Shown here one piece after another: positions 27,239 through 36,756 of a stretch of DNA of 64,000 bases. The notes beneath the pieces were generated by a model that ran no database searches, was not told the DNA's origin, and saw only the letters and a list, made by a program, of their open reading frames with translations. The stretch comes from an uncultured Bacteroidota bacterium (GTDB taxonomy: Bacteria; Bacteroidota; Bacteroidia; Bacteroidales; F082): positions 56,198 through 120,197 of the forward strand of contig CAJBPB010000124.1 in assembly GCA_903957365.1 (NCBI GenBank), read 5' to 3'. Position numbers and translations under genes: made by a program. Positions within the stretch are counted from its first letter, which is position 1; each line of letters opens with the position of its first letter.

Positions 27239-27271
27239 TTTGTCCCGGAGTTATAGTTTTTTTTATTTTTG
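27239..27271 (+). promoter_or_regulatory. Promoter of the PUR-family gene (-33 and -7 boxes)
   Basis: TTTG at 27239-27242 and TATTTTTG at 27264-27271, 21 bases apart, match the Bacteroidetes TTTG...TAnnTTTG promoter. The ATG is at 27309. Confidence 0.5.
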
Positions 27272-27308
27272 CTTTTGGAAATGAACATAAACCAAAAGTA
27301 ATTTCAAC

Positions 27309-27644
27309 ATGGAAGATCACGAAAATCAGGGAAGAAAAGAAGAAATGTTTTCGAGGGCGATAAGGGCCGGTAAAAGGACGTATTTCTTTGATGTTAAAGT
27401 AACACGCGGTGAAGATAAGTATTTGACAATCACTGAATCAAAGCGTAGATTCAGTAACGAACAGGGGAAATTTATTTACGAGAAGCATAAGCTCTTTTTG
27501 TATAAAGAAGATTTTGAGAAGTTTGTAAAAGGTCTTGAAGAGTCAATTGAATTTGTTCAGACAGGGGTTTATCCTGATAACTATGGTGTTGAAGAACCTG
27601 CAGAAATAGATCACGACAGCCTTTCTTTCGAAGATCTTGCATAA
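27309..27644 (+). CDS. PUR-family (DUF3276) nucleic-acid-binding protein
   Basis: The 111-residue acidic protein has the core RAGKRTYFFDVKVTRGEDKY and KHKLFLYKEDFEKFVKGLEE. It matches DUF3276, the small bacterial PUR-alpha-like proteins related to Borrelia BpuR. They fold as a beta-beta-beta-beta-alpha unit and bind single-stranded nucleic acid. The targets are unknown. It is monocistronic, with a promoter upstream and a short hairpin downstream, and it precedes the parAB operon. Confidence 0.85.
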   Translation: MEDHENQGRKEEMFSRAIRAGKRTYFFDVKVTRGEDKYLTITESKRRFSNEQGKFIYEKHKLFLYKEDFEKFVKGLEESIEFVQTGVYPDNYGVEEPAEIDHDSLSFEDLA

Positions 27645-27679
27645 CATCCACAAAGTAGGGTAGATGTGTTGCCTTACAC

Positions 27680-27703
27680 AGCTGCATCATGGCAGCTTTT
27701 TTG
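27680..27703 (+). terminator. Probable terminator of the PUR-family gene
   Basis: AGCTGC at 27680-27685 pairs with GCAGCT at 27692-27697, followed by a T-rich tract. The stem is short, so the call is moderate. Confidence 0.5.
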
Positions 27704-27777
27704 GTTTTTCAGCGATGTCAATCGGTAAATGTTTAAAAGTTCATGCAGCGAAATCCGGTTTGGCCTTATTAAAACTT

Positions 27778-27785
27778 TACTTTTG
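27778..27785 (+). promoter_or_regulatory. -7 box of the parA operon
   Basis: TACTTTTG matches TAnnTTTG, 52 bases before the parA ATG. A TTTG at 27759-27762 is closer than usual for a -33 box. Confidence 0.45.
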
Positions 27786-27836
27786 TATGGCTTTCTAATC
27801 ATTATTTTATATCTAATAAGCTTATAATCAATAATT

Positions 27837-28652
27837 ATGGGTAAAACCATTGCAATTGCAAATCAAAAAGGCGGAGTTGGTAAAACTACTTCTGCTATAA
27901 ACCTTGCTGCCAGTCTTGCAGTACTTGAATACCGTACGTTGCTCATTGATGCTGATCCGCAGGCCAATGCAACATCCGGAGTTGGTTTCGATCCGAAAAA
28001 CATCAAAACAAGTATTTACGAGTGTATCATTGACGATATCAATCCAAAAGATATTATTCTTGATACACCAACCCCAAATTTGTTTTTATTGCCGGCACAT
28101 ATCGATCTTGTCGGAGCAGAAATTGAAATGATCAATCTTCCGAACCGTGAAAGAATGATGAAGAATGTCATCGCAAAATTGAAAGATGACTACGATTTTA
28201 TCATCATTGATTGTTCTCCCTCACTTGGTTTGATTACGGTAAACTCGCTAACTGCTGCTGATTCAGTGATTGTTCCGGTGCAATGTGAATATTTTGCGCT
28301 CGAAGGCCTGGGAAAACTATTGAATACAATTAAGATAGTGCAGACCCGTCTGAATCCTGAACTTGATATTGAAGGAATATTGTTAACTATGTTTGATTCG
28401 AGATTACGTTTATCCAAACAGGTTGTAGATGAGGTGAAAACGCATTTTCAGCAAATGGTTTTCGATACAATTATTTCACGAAACACACGTTTAAGTGAAG
28501 CTCCAAGTTTTGGTGAAACGATCATCATGCATGATGCAACCAGTACTGGAGCAATTAATTACCTTAATCTGGCCCGTGAGATTCTTCAAAAAAATAATAT
28601 GACAAGCCTTTCGGCTGAAGAGAAAAATATCGATCTGAATGACAATGAGTAA
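27837..28652 (+). CDS. parA: Chromosome partitioning ATPase ParA (Soj)
   Basis: The 271-residue protein has the deviant Walker A NQKGGVGKTTSAINLA (res 8-23), Walker A' LLIDADPQANAT and Walker B FIIIDCSPSLGL. This is a chromosomal ParA without the N-terminal DNA-binding extension of plasmid type Ia proteins. With ParB it positions and segregates the replication origin. It starts the order parA, parB, DUF5683, dapB, lepB that is conserved in Bacteroidetes. The stop overlaps the parB start by 8 to 14 bases. Confidence 0.95.
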   Translation: MGKTIAIANQKGGVGKTTSAINLAASLAVLEYRTLLIDADPQANATSGVGFDPKNIKTSIYECIIDDINPKDIILDTPTPNLFLLPAHIDLVGAEIEMINLPNRERMMKNVIAKLKDDYDFIIIDCSPSLGLITVNSLTAADSVIVPVQCEYFALEGLGKLLNTIKIVQTRLNPELDIEGILLTMFDSRLRLSKQVVDEVKTHFQQMVFDTIISRNTRLSEAPSFGETIIMHDATSTGAINYLNLAREILQKNNMTSLSAEEKNIDLNDNE

Positions 28653-29544
28653 TTTAAAGAACAAGAAAAGAGGCCTCGGCCGTGGACTGGATGCCATTCT
28701 TGAGAGTCCTGATACCGACATCACATCAACAGATATATCCGGTAATTATGTTGCCGGTGCCATCGCTGAAATTGACATTGATAAAATTGAGGCAAATCCC
28801 TTTCAGCCACGTACTGATTTCGAAGATATGCCATTACGGGAGCTGGCTGCATCAATCAAGCAACAAGGTGTTATACAACCTGTTACAGTTCGTAAAATGG
28901 GCTATGACCGTTATCAGCTCATTTCTGGTGAACGCAGATTGCGTGCTTCAAAATTGGCCGGACTTGAAAGTATTCCTGTTTTTGTTCGTGTTGCCAACGA
29001 TGAACAAATGCTCGAGATGGCACTCATCGAAAATATTCACCGTGAAAATCTCAACGCTATTGAGATTGCGATCTCGTATCAGCGTCTGATGGATGAATGT
29101 AATCTTACACAGGAAAAACTTAGCGAACAGGTTGGGAAAAGCAGAACCAGTATTACAAATTTTGTTCGTTTATTAAAATTACCTCCTGAAATTCAGGTGG
29201 CTTTACGTGATGGACATATCACGATGGGTCATGCACGGGCAATCATCAATATTGAAGATCCAGCAAAACAGCTTCATATACTGCAGCATATTATCGATAA
29301 AGAATTGAATGTCAGGCAAGTTGAAGCACTGGTGCGTGCTTTGAATAATCCTAAAGACAGCCCGAAAGAAAAATTGAAAGTTGCATTGCCTGAGATTTTT
29401 AAAATTCAAAGCAAGGAAATCTCAGAAGCACTGGAATGCAAAACTGATGTGAAACGTGAAGTTACAGGGAAAGGTTCGTTGATGATTCACTTCAAAAGTG
29501 ATGAAGATTTTAATCGTTTGTATACGATTTTGAGTCAAAAATAG
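28639..29544 (+). CDS. parB: Chromosome partitioning protein ParB (Spo0J)
   Basis: The 301-residue protein (299 if the ATG at 28645 is used) begins NLKNKKRGLGRGLDAIL, a ParA-interacting N-terminus. The ParB/sulfiredoxin-like CTPase domain has NPFQPR, the ISGERRLRAS box and ALIENIHRENLNAIE. A helix-turn-helix follows (LTQEKLSEQVGKSRTSITNF, res ~155-175), then a dimerisation C-terminus. It binds parS sites. I did not find a convincing parS 16-mer in the nearby sequence. It is translationally coupled to parA. Confidence 0.95.
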   Translation: MTMSNLKNKKRGLGRGLDAILESPDTDITSTDISGNYVAGAIAEIDIDKIEANPFQPRTDFEDMPLRELAASIKQQGVIQPVTVRKMGYDRYQLISGERRLRASKLAGLESIPVFVRVANDEQMLEMALIENIHRENLNAIEIAISYQRLMDECNLTQEKLSEQVGKSRTSITNFVRLLKLPPEIQVALRDGHITMGHARAIINIEDPAKQLHILQHIIDKELNVRQVEALVRALNNPKDSPKEKLKVALPEIFKIQSKEISEALECKTDVKREVTGKGSLMIHFKSDEDFNRLYTILSQK

Positions 29545-29548
29545 AACA

Positions 29549-30121
29549 ATGATACGTTACCTGATGGCCCTGCTTCTTGTTCTGACATTTATTAAACCCA
29601 TAAATGCGCAGGTCAAACCCAATGAAAGTGAGATGATCACAGGCAAAAAAAAGCATTCAGCCAAACGGGCAACCATTTATTCAGCAATTATACCGGGAAC
29701 AGGTCAGGCTTACAATAAAAAATACTGGAAAATTCCAATCGTTTATGCTGGTATCGGGACAATCTCCTATTTTATCGTTTCAAACCATAAGCATTATGTT
29801 GAAGCCAGAGAAGCGTATGATTATGTTTCTAATGAATATGAATACCCTATTGATAATGAGTTGGTTGATAAATATGATGAAGCTGATTTATTAGAAATTC
29901 GTGATTATTACAGGCGCAATGTTGAATTGAGTTGGATTGTTATGGGTCTGTGGTATATCCTGAATATTATTGATGCGAATGTTGATGCCCATTTTTTCGA
30001 TTATGATATCAGCGACAATCTTACTCTGCATATTCAGCCGGTCATTGAATCCAATTACGTAACTGTTAGATCTGTTGGCAATCAATTTCAAACTGGAATT
30101 GGTATCAGCGTAAAATTTTAA
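29549..30121 (+). CDS. DUF5683 membrane-associated protein
   Basis: The 190-residue protein has a signal peptide (MIRYLMALLLVLTFIKPINAQ, shown split: MIRYLMALLLVLTF then IKPINAQ). The core is YSAIIPGTGQAYNKKYWKIP followed by a hydrophobic helix and LSWIVMGLWYILNIIDANVDAHF. This is the DUF5683 family, commonly found between parB and dapB in Bacteroidetes. Its function is unknown; location at the inner membrane or periplasm is inferred. It starts 4 bases after parB. Confidence 0.8.
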   Translation: MIRYLMALLLVLTFIKPINAQVKPNESEMITGKKKHSAKRATIYSAIIPGTGQAYNKKYWKIPIVYAGIGTISYFIVSNHKHYVEAREAYDYVSNEYEYPIDNELVDKYDEADLLEIRDYYRRNVELSWIVMGLWYILNIIDANVDAHFFDYDISDNLTLHIQPVIESNYVTVRSVGNQFQTGIGISVKF

Positions 30122-30131
30122 ATCCTGAATT

Positions 30132-30863
30132 ATGAAGCAATTGAAAATCTGTTTGATTGGCTATGGCCGCATGGGTAAAGAGGTTGAAAAATTTGTGTTG
30201 CAACGTGGTCATGAAGTATTTCTGAAACTTGACAATGAACATGATTGGTTGAATAATATTAAGGAATTTTTACTGTGTGATGTCGCTATCGATTTTAGTA
30301 TTCCGAACAAAGTGATTAACAATATACACAAATGTTTTGACGGAAATATACCCATTGTCGTTGGTACAACCGGTTGGTACGACCAACTGAAGGAGGTAGA
30401 AAGCTGGTGTTTTGAGAAAAATCAAAGTCTTTTCTATGCGCCAAATTTCAGCGTGGGAATGAATATTGTATTTGAGATGAACAAAATGCTGGCTGCTATG
30501 AGTGCTAAATACAATTATAAAATCACGCTTAGTGAAACGCATCATATTAATAAAAAAGATGCGCCAAGTGGGACAGCTATCCAACTTGCAAATGATATAA
30601 TTGATAATAATCCATACTATTCAGGTTGGAAAATTGGCAGTCAGCAGGATGAAACACTAATACCGGTTGAGGTTACACGAAAAGAAAATGTGAGTGGAAT
30701 TCACGAAATAATTGCCCAATCAGATGAAGATATAATTAGTTTACGGCACGAAGCCAGAGGCTTAGACGGATTTGCTCTGGGTGCTGTGCTGGCTGCTGAG
30801 TTTTTATTTGGAAAAAAAGGGATTTATTCAATTAATGATCTGCTTAAATCAGGTTTAAAGTAA
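30132..30863 (+). CDS. dapB: 4-hydroxy-tetrahydrodipicolinate reductase
   Basis: The 243-residue cytosolic enzyme has an N-terminal Rossmann motif IGYGRMGKEVEKF, the NAD(P) segment VVGTTGWYDQ and the catalytic ETHHINKKDAPSGTA. It reduces the product of DapA to tetrahydrodipicolinate on the lysine and diaminopimelate pathway and so feeds peptidoglycan synthesis. It is slightly shorter than E. coli DapB (273 residues), as usual in Bacteroidetes. The stop codon overlaps the next start (TAATG). Confidence 0.93.
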   Translation: MKQLKICLIGYGRMGKEVEKFVLQRGHEVFLKLDNEHDWLNNIKEFLLCDVAIDFSIPNKVINNIHKCFDGNIPIVVGTTGWYDQLKEVESWCFEKNQSLFYAPNFSVGMNIVFEMNKMLAAMSAKYNYKITLSETHHINKKDAPSGTAIQLANDIIDNNPYYSGWKIGSQQDETLIPVEVTRKENVSGIHEIIAQSDEDIISLRHEARGLDGFALGAVLAAEFLFGKKGIYSINDLLKSGLK

Positions 30864-31342
30864 TGAATGTCTTTTTGAAGCTTTCGGTTATAGCAATCGT
30901 TCTTCTGGGTTCTGGTTTAATAGAATCTTGTTTAAGTCATTCAAAATCAGCTGTTATAAATGAAACTGTTCTTCTAAAAACGAATGAAATATGCAATCCG
31001 GTTCTGAAAACGAATAAATTGCCAGATTCAATCAAAAGTGATTTTTTTGAGATCGAATCAATGATCCTTGACGGGCACTGTTTAAAATTAGGTATAAGTT
31101 ATGGCGGTGGCTGCGGTGAAACCAGCCTGCAGTTGTTTTATGAGAATATAGATGCTTCCACCATGCCGGCAAATGTTTTCCTGTCACCAAAATTCACTGA
31201 TCATGATCCATGCAGGGCAATCGTACATGATTCTGTATTGTTTGATTTAAGCGAATTTCAAGGCGTTGCACGTTCTGGTGGTGTCATAATTCACCTGGTG
31301 GGTTACAAAGAAAAAGTAGTTTTCGCACTGCCACTTCATTGA
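30863..31342 (+). CDS. Uncharacterised lipoprotein inserted between dapB and lepB
   Basis: I do not recognise a named family. The 159-residue protein has an N-terminal hydrophobic stretch and a lipobox-like LIESC at residues ~19-23. The body has SYGGGCGETSLQLFY and HDPCRAIVHDSVLFDLSEF. The Cys residues in GGGCGE and DPC could form a disulfide or metal site, and the pattern looks conserved. Coupling to dapB (TAATG) shows co-expression, but lepB has its own promoter. A small periplasmic accessory role is all that can be said. Confidence 0.6.
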   Translation: MNVFLKLSVIAIVLLGSGLIESCLSHSKSAVINETVLLKTNEICNPVLKTNKLPDSIKSDFFEIESMILDGHCLKLGISYGGGCGETSLQLFYENIDASTMPANVFLSPKFTDHDPCRAIVHDSVLFDLSEFQGVARSGGVIIHLVGYKEKVVFALPLH

Positions 31343-31391
31343 TTATAAAATATTAACACTTCTCTACTGTTTTAATTTACACACAGTTCGC

Positions 31392-31399
31392 TACCTTTG
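31392..31399 (+). promoter_or_regulatory. -7 box of lepB
   Basis: TACCTTTG matches TAnnTTTG, 21 bases before the ATG at 31420. Confidence 0.5.
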
Positions 31400-31419
31400 C
31401 CACATTAATACAAAGACTC

Positions 31420-32931
31420 ATGATCGGATTAATCATTCTTGTTCCATTCCTTTTAAGTATTCCAACAGCATTTGCCTGGCAATTATTTTCAAAAGCCGGG
31501 TATAAAAGTATTTATGCCGTTATTCCATTTTACAATCTGCATATTCTGCTTAAAATTATCCGTAAACCGCTGTGGTGGTGGGCTTTTTTGGTAATGCCTT
31601 TTATTAATGTTTTCGTTTATATGTTGATGTTGGTGGAGTTAGCTAAATGTTTTGGCAAACTACATTTGTGGGAACAGTTGCTTTCCGTATTATTCCCATT
31701 TATTTATTTTCCATATTTATCTTTCAAAACAACCCTCATGTATCAGGATCCACTTACGACTGTACGTCCCAAAAAAGGCCAGGTACGTGAATGGGCTGAT
31801 GCTATTATTTTTGCTGTGGTGGCTGCTACTATCATCCGCACTTTTCTGGTCGAGGCTTATACAATTCCGACCTCCAGTATGGAAAAATCGCTACTTGTTG
31901 GTGATTTTCTTTTTGTCAGTAAGATCAGTTATGGTCCTAAATTGCCGAACACACCGATTGCGTTTCCATTCGTTCATCATACTATGCCTTTGAGCACAAC
32001 CTTGAAATCTTATGTTGAATGGATTAAATTCCCTTACTATCGTTTCCCTGGTTTGGGCAATGTGAATCGTTATGATGCCGTGGTTTTTAATTATCCGGCT
32101 GGTGATACACTGAGTGATAAATTTCAAAGCAATGTGAGTTATTATTCACTCATAAGAGAATATGGCCGGGACAGGGTATGGAGTGATGAGCGGAACTTTG
32201 GCAAAATTATAGCCCGTCCGGTCGACAAACGTGAAAACTATATCAAACGTTGTGTTGGTTTGCCGGGAGATTTAATTCAGATTATTGATGCAGAATTGTA
32301 TGTAAACAGCAGTCCGGCATTTGTTCCTGCAGGATTACAGTTTAAATATCTTGTAAAAACAAATGGCAGCCCAATCAACCAGCGTGTTTTAGATAAATTA
32401 AATATCACAGAAGGGAAACGTTCTGGCAACAGTGAGTTTGTTTTTTGGATAAGTGCCGACATCGCGTCGCAGATCAAGGAATTACCTAATGTTACAGAAG
32501 TCACAAAAATACTTGAACCTGCCGGAGAAAGAAATCCGGAAGTGTTCCCAAACAGTCCGGATTATAACTGGAATATTGACAATTTTGGTCCGATGACTGT
32601 TCCTAAAGCAGGTACAAGTGTGAGTCTGACTGTAGAGAACCTGCCACTTTATGAACGGATAATCACTGCCTATGAAGGAAATAAATTAAGAGTTGAAGGA
32701 AAAAATATTTTTATAAATGGACAACAGGTTAATTCGTATACTTTTAAAATGGATTATTTCTGGATGATGGGCGATAACCGGCACAATTCAGCGGATTCCC
32801 GTATTTGGGGATTTGTACCAAACGATCATATTGTTGGAAAAGCAGTTTTTGTCTGGCTCTCTCTAGATCCGAACAAAACATTGTTTGGAGGAAAGGTCAG
32901 ATTTGATAAATCAATGCGTATTGTTAAGTAA
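31420..32931 (+). CDS. lepB: Signal peptidase I with N-terminal DUF5684-like membrane region
   Basis: The 503-residue protein cleaves Sec signal peptides at the inner membrane. Residues 1-110 are hydrophobic ([20 protein letters not shown]), resembling DUF5684. The catalytic domain has Ser153 in [13 protein letters not shown], general base Lys276 in [12 protein letters not shown], and [14 protein letters not shown] near the C-terminus. A long insert (~res 285-430) separates the Lys box from the last box, making it far longer than E. coli LepB (324). It may handle the many lipid- and T9SS-exported proteins, but one signal peptidase does this in most bacteria. Confidence 0.93.
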   Translation: MIGLIILVPFLLSIPTAFAWQLFSKAGYKSIYAVIPFYNLHILLKIIRKPLWWWAFLVMPFINVFVYMLMLVELAKCFGKLHLWEQLLSVLFPFIYFPYLSFKTTLMYQDPLTTVRPKKGQVREWADAIIFAVVAATIIRTFLVEAYTIPTSSMEKSLLVGDFLFVSKISYGPKLPNTPIAFPFVHHTMPLSTTLKSYVEWIKFPYYRFPGLGNVNRYDAVVFNYPAGDTLSDKFQSNVSYYSLIREYGRDRVWSDERNFGKIIARPVDKRENYIKRCVGLPGDLIQIIDAELYVNSSPAFVPAGLQFKYLVKTNGSPINQRVLDKLNITEGKRSGNSEFVFWISADIASQIKELPNVTEVTKILEPAGERNPEVFPNSPDYNWNIDNFGPMTVPKAGTSVSLTVENLPLYERIITAYEGNKLRVEGKNIFINGQQVNSYTFKMDYFWMMGDNRHNSADSRIWGFVPNDHIVGKAVFVWLSLDPNKTLFGGKVRFDKSMRIVK

Positions 32932-32945
32932 ATCAATATATTAAA

Positions 32946-33383
32946 ATGAAAAAAGCACTAATAGAAACTGAACATGGTACGATGTATGCCGAACTATTCG
33001 ACGATGACGCACCAAAAACTGTAGCAAATTTTATTAAACTGGCCGAATCCGGATTTTACAATGGATTGAAGTTTCACCGTGTGATCCCTAATTTCGTTGT
33101 TCAGGGTGGTTGTCCAAAAGGCGATGGCTCTGGTGGTCCTGGTTACAAAATCGATTGTGAGCTTATCGGAAAGAAACAAGTGCATGAACGTGGTGTTCTT
33201 TCGATGGCACATGCCGGAAGAAACACTGGCGGATCACAGTTTTTTATCTGTCACAGTCGTCAAAATACTGCCCACCTCGATCGTAACCATACCGTTTTTG
33301 GTAAAGTTTTCGAAAACGTAGAAATTGTTGACAAGATCAGACAAGGTGATAAAATTATCTCGATAAAGATTATTGAAGATTAA
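32946..33383 (+). CDS. Cyclophilin-type peptidyl-prolyl cis-trans isomerase
   Basis: The 145-residue single-domain cyclophilin has [19 protein letters not shown] (catalytic Arg), [26 protein letters not shown] and [12 protein letters not shown]. It catalyses proline isomerisation during folding. No signal peptide is present, so it is cytosolic. It begins 14 bases after lepB, probably in one transcript, and is ended by a strong hairpin. Confidence 0.93.
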   Translation: MKKALIETEHGTMYAELFDDDAPKTVANFIKLAESGFYNGLKFHRVIPNFVVQGGCPKGDGSGGPGYKIDCELIGKKQVHERGVLSMAHAGRNTGGSQFFICHSRQNTAHLDRNHTVFGKVFENVEIVDKIRQGDKIISIKIIED

Positions 33384-33418
33384 TATCAGATGAATCGGTG
33401 GTTTCAGACTGCCATAAA

Positions 33419-33460
33419 TAAAAATGCCTGTTTCTGTTTCATAAGAATCAGGCATTTTTA
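33419..33460 (+). terminator. Terminator after lepB-cyclophilin
   Basis: A 12-bp stem TAAAAATGCCTG (33419-33430) pairs with CAGGCATTTTTA (33449-33460), with T residues in its 3' arm. Confidence 0.75.
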
Positions 33461-33476
33461 TTAAGCCCAATTTCAT

Positions 33477-33484
33477 TACTTTTG
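33477..33484 (+). promoter_or_regulatory. -7 box of ftsK
   Basis: TACTTTTG matches TAnnTTTG, 24 bases before the ATG at 33508 and just after the preceding terminator. Confidence 0.5.
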
Positions 33485-33507
33485 CAAAGCAACGTTGAAC
33501 AAAAATT

Positions 33508-35985
33508 ATGGCTGAACCAGCAGGCAAACGTAAAACCAATATCCTTAAGGATCAAGAATCTGAGAAGGTTACTGAGGCTCCTATGCCAAAAAAGAATACC
33601 AAAAAACCGGTTGAGCCCAGGAAGAAGTTCATCCTCGACGAACGTTTCAAAAAAGTGATTGGTGCCTTGCTGATCTTCATTGCCATCTATTTATTGCTTG
33701 CTTTCGGAACTTTTCTGGTTAATTGGTTCAATGAAATTACCGATGATATCTTTGGTGATTTTCCAATCGCAAATGTGTTACGTGGTGAAGACCGTGATGT
33801 GAAAAACAACACAGGTAATTTTGGAGCAATGTTATCACAACTTCTTGTTAAAGAAGGTTTTGGAGCCGGCGCGTTTTACCTGGTAGTGTTAATGCTCAAT
33901 TGGGGAATCCGTTTGGTGGTTGGTTTCAGATTGCTTACGCCATGGCGTAACTGGCGCCTGGCTATATTATCACTCGCATGGCTTCCACTTTTGCTTGCAT
34001 TTAGTTTTCCTGACGATCCTTTGAATGTATTAGGTGGTGCAGTGGGTATCTTTCTAGTGAAATATCTCACCGGATTGCTTGGTACAATCGGTGTTATTTT
34101 TACCCTTGCTTTTGTTTTTCTGGCATTTTTAATTGCGACTTTTAACTTTTCATTTTTATTGCCTTCCAAAAATGATAAACAGGATGACAGGAAGTCGAGG
34201 TCAGGTGATTTTCAGCCTGAGGATAAATACAATACTGTTGAGTATGCTGTTGAGGATGTCCCTGATCCAATCTTTGGAAAAGGTGTTAAGCCTGTCATTA
34301 AGAACGAGTTGGTGCTTGATACTGATGGTATTGATCTGGATCCCGAACCATCCTTTGAGGAAATTAAACCGGAAGCGGGAAAAGAGGTTGAGCTGAGTGT
34401 GGTGAAACCTGCTGGTGAAGATGTAAAGACAAAAGGCACTGTCGAACGTCAGGGATTAGATACAAAATTTGATCCGACACTTGATCTGCCTGATTTCAGA
34501 TTTCCACCTCTCGATTTACTTAATGAATATGGAGATGGTAAAATAACGGTTGACCGCACTGAGTTGGAAGCGAACAAAAACCGGATTGTTGAAACTCTTG
34601 GTAATTACTCAATCGGAATTGAGAGAATTAAAGCGACCATCGGACCTACTGTAACCTTATATGAAATCGTCCCTTCCGCAGGAATCCGGATTGCCCGTAT
34701 CAAAGGTCTTGAAGATGATATTGCACTCAGTTTGTCAGCAATGGGAATCCGCATTATCGCCCCCATTCCGGGCAAGGGAACCGTCGGTATTGAGGTCCCG
34801 AATCTGAAACCAGAAATTGTTTCAATGCGTTCCATTATTGGTTCTGATCGTTTCAGACTAAGTAATTATGAATTGCCGTTTGCGCTTGGAAAAACCATTG
34901 CCAACGAAAGTTATGTGGCTGATTTAACGAAAATGCCGCATATTCTGATGGCAGGCGCAACCGGACAAGGGAAATCTGTCGGGTTAAATGCAATCATTAC
35001 TTCCTTGTTATATTGCAAGCACCCTTCCGAATTGAAATTTGTAATGGTTGACCCTAAAAAGGTGGAATTGAGTCTTTTCAGTCGTATCGAGAGACACTAT
35101 CTGGCAAAATTACCTGACTCTGAGGAAGCAATCATTACTGATACACGAAAAGTAGTCCGCACATTGAATTCGTTAAGCATAGAAATGGATGATCGCTACG
35201 ATTTGCTCAAAGATGCCCAGGTGCGTAATATCAAGGAATATAATATCAAGTTTAAAGAAAGACGACTGGCTCCACGTGCAGATGCAAAACACCGTTTTCT
35301 GCCTTATATAGTGCTTGTTGTTGATGAATTTGCTGATTTAATCATGACCGCAGGCAAGGAGATTGAAGGTCCAATTACACGGCTGGCGCAGCTCGCCCGT
35401 GCCGTTGGAATCCATTTGATCATCGCTACCCAACGACCATCAGTGAATATCATCACCGGGACTATCAAGGCAAATTTCCCTGCCAGATTGGCTTTCCGTG
35501 TGATATCACGAATCGATTCGCGCACCATTCTTGATACCGGTGGAGCAGATCAATTGGTGGGCAGGGGTGATATGCTGCTTTCAACCGGAAATGACATTGT
35601 GCGTTTACAATGTGCATTTATAGATACGCCCGAAGTGGAGCGTCTGACTGATTTTATTGGTTCTCAGCGCGGCTATCCGGACGCCTATCATTTGCCCGAA
35701 TTTGCTGAAGAACAGGATGAATTGGCTGATGTTTTTGATCCATCCGATCGGGATGAACTTTTCGAAGATGCTGCACGCATGATCGTGCAGCACCAGCAGG
35801 GCTCAACATCACTGTTGCAGCGTAAACTTAAACTCGGTTATAACCGGGCAGGACGTATTATTGATCAACTTGAAGCAGCTGGAATCGTTGGTCCGTTCGA
35901 AGGAAGCAAGGCCCGGGAGGTTCGTGTTGCCAACGAAATGGCTTTGGAACAGTTTTTGAAGGATCTAGACTCTAAAAACCTATAA
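33508..35985 (+). CDS. ftsK: DNA translocase FtsK/SpoIIIE
   Basis: The 825-residue protein has four transmembrane helices in residues ~50-215, an acidic linker to ~330, and a RecA-like motor. Walker A is AGATGQGKSVGLNAI (res ~482-496) and Walker B is IVLVVDEFADLIM. The C-terminal gamma domain is a winged helix (STSLLQRKLKLGYNRAGRII) that recognises KOPS-like polar sequences. It pumps chromosome ends through the division septum. The short linker is typical of Bacteroidetes. It is followed after one base by a LolA-like gene. Confidence 0.95.
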   Translation: MAEPAGKRKTNILKDQESEKVTEAPMPKKNTKKPVEPRKKFILDERFKKVIGALLIFIAIYLLLAFGTFLVNWFNEITDDIFGDFPIANVLRGEDRDVKNNTGNFGAMLSQLLVKEGFGAGAFYLVVLMLNWGIRLVVGFRLLTPWRNWRLAILSLAWLPLLLAFSFPDDPLNVLGGAVGIFLVKYLTGLLGTIGVIFTLAFVFLAFLIATFNFSFLLPSKNDKQDDRKSRSGDFQPEDKYNTVEYAVEDVPDPIFGKGVKPVIKNELVLDTDGIDLDPEPSFEEIKPEAGKEVELSVVKPAGEDVKTKGTVERQGLDTKFDPTLDLPDFRFPPLDLLNEYGDGKITVDRTELEANKNRIVETLGNYSIGIERIKATIGPTVTLYEIVPSAGIRIARIKGLEDDIALSLSAMGIRIIAPIPGKGTVGIEVPNLKPEIVSMRSIIGSDRFRLSNYELPFALGKTIANESYVADLTKMPHILMAGATGQGKSVGLNAIITSLLYCKHPSELKFVMVDPKKVELSLFSRIERHYLAKLPDSEEAIITDTRKVVRTLNSLSIEMDDRYDLLKDAQVRNIKEYNIKFKERRLAPRADAKHRFLPYIVLVVDEFADLIMTAGKEIEGPITRLAQLARAVGIHLIIATQRPSVNIITGTIKANFPARLAFRVISRIDSRTILDTGGADQLVGRGDMLLSTGNDIVRLQCAFIDTPEVERLTDFIGSQRGYPDAYHLPEFAEEQDELADVFDPSDRDELFEDAARMIVQHQQGSTSLLQRKLKLGYNRAGRIIDQLEAAGIVGPFEGSKAREVRVANEMALEQFLKDLDSKNL

Positions 35986-35986
35986 A

Positions 35987-36634
35987 ATGTTAAAGAAAAT
36001 CTCAGTTACCGCATTACTCATTCTCACTTTCGTCTTCATTTTCACCGAAGTAAAAGCACAAAAGAGTGCTGAACAATTATTAAAAAGTGTAATTGATAAT
36101 ACCAAAGCCTACAAAACCCTTGAAGTAGATTTTAGTTACCGCATGTTGAACACGGAAGCAGGTATCGATGAATTGAAGAAAGGTTCAGTTTCTATGATGG
36201 GTGACGCTTACAAATTAGAAATGGCCGGACAAATGGTCGTTTGTGATGCGAAAACAGTATGGACATATCTGGAAGATAGTCAGGAAGTGATGGTAAGTAA
36301 TGCTGAAAAATCAGAAGATGCAATAACTCCAAGCAGTATCTTAACGTCCTATTATGAAGATTACAAGGCATCGTTTACCAACGATAAGGTAAATACAACC
36401 AAAGGCCTGAAAACCATAGAGCTGAAACCTAATAAAATAAAGAAGTTTGTAAAAATCCAGATTGGTGTAAACGAGTCCAAACAACAGATCGTGAATTTTT
36501 CAATCTATGATAACGGAGGAAATACTTTTGTATATGATATCACCAGAATGACACCCAATGTTCCGATGAAAGAGACTGATTTTAAATTCAATACTGCAGA
36601 TTATCCGGGTGTTGATGTGGTTGATATGAGGTAG
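35987..36634 (+). CDS. LolA-like outer membrane lipoprotein carrier protein
   Basis: The 215-residue protein has a signal peptide ending TEVKAQ. The LolA/LolB fold is suggested by AEQLLKSVIDNTKAYKTLEV, the half-barrel strands SMMGDAYKLEMAGQMVVCD and AKTVWTYLEDSQEVMVSN, and the C-terminal TDFKFNTADYPGVDVVDM. It should ferry lipoproteins across the periplasm, as LolA does. In Bacteroidetes this gene usually follows ftsK, as here. Lipid-transfer roles other than lipoproteins cannot be excluded. Confidence 0.8.
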   Translation: MLKKISVTALLILTFVFIFTEVKAQKSAEQLLKSVIDNTKAYKTLEVDFSYRMLNTEAGIDELKKGSVSMMGDAYKLEMAGQMVVCDAKTVWTYLEDSQEVMVSNAEKSEDAITPSSILTSYYEDYKASFTNDKVNTTKGLKTIELKPNKIKKFVKIQIGVNESKQQIVNFSIYDNGGNTFVYDITRMTPNVPMKETDFKFNTADYPGVDVVDMR

Positions 36635-36756
36635 ATTGTTAATCGTTGCATTCATGTTAATACCAATTAAAAACATCTGATCTGATTTTTTTATTTGAAT
36701 AAATGTTCAATGTTTAAGTTGCACCAACCATTCAAACTCACTTTATAATAGAATAA

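Noticed and set aside
36635..36756. TPP riboswitch ahead of the YkoF-PnuC cassette
   Set aside because: No CTGAGA core or the conserved second stem was found in the region.
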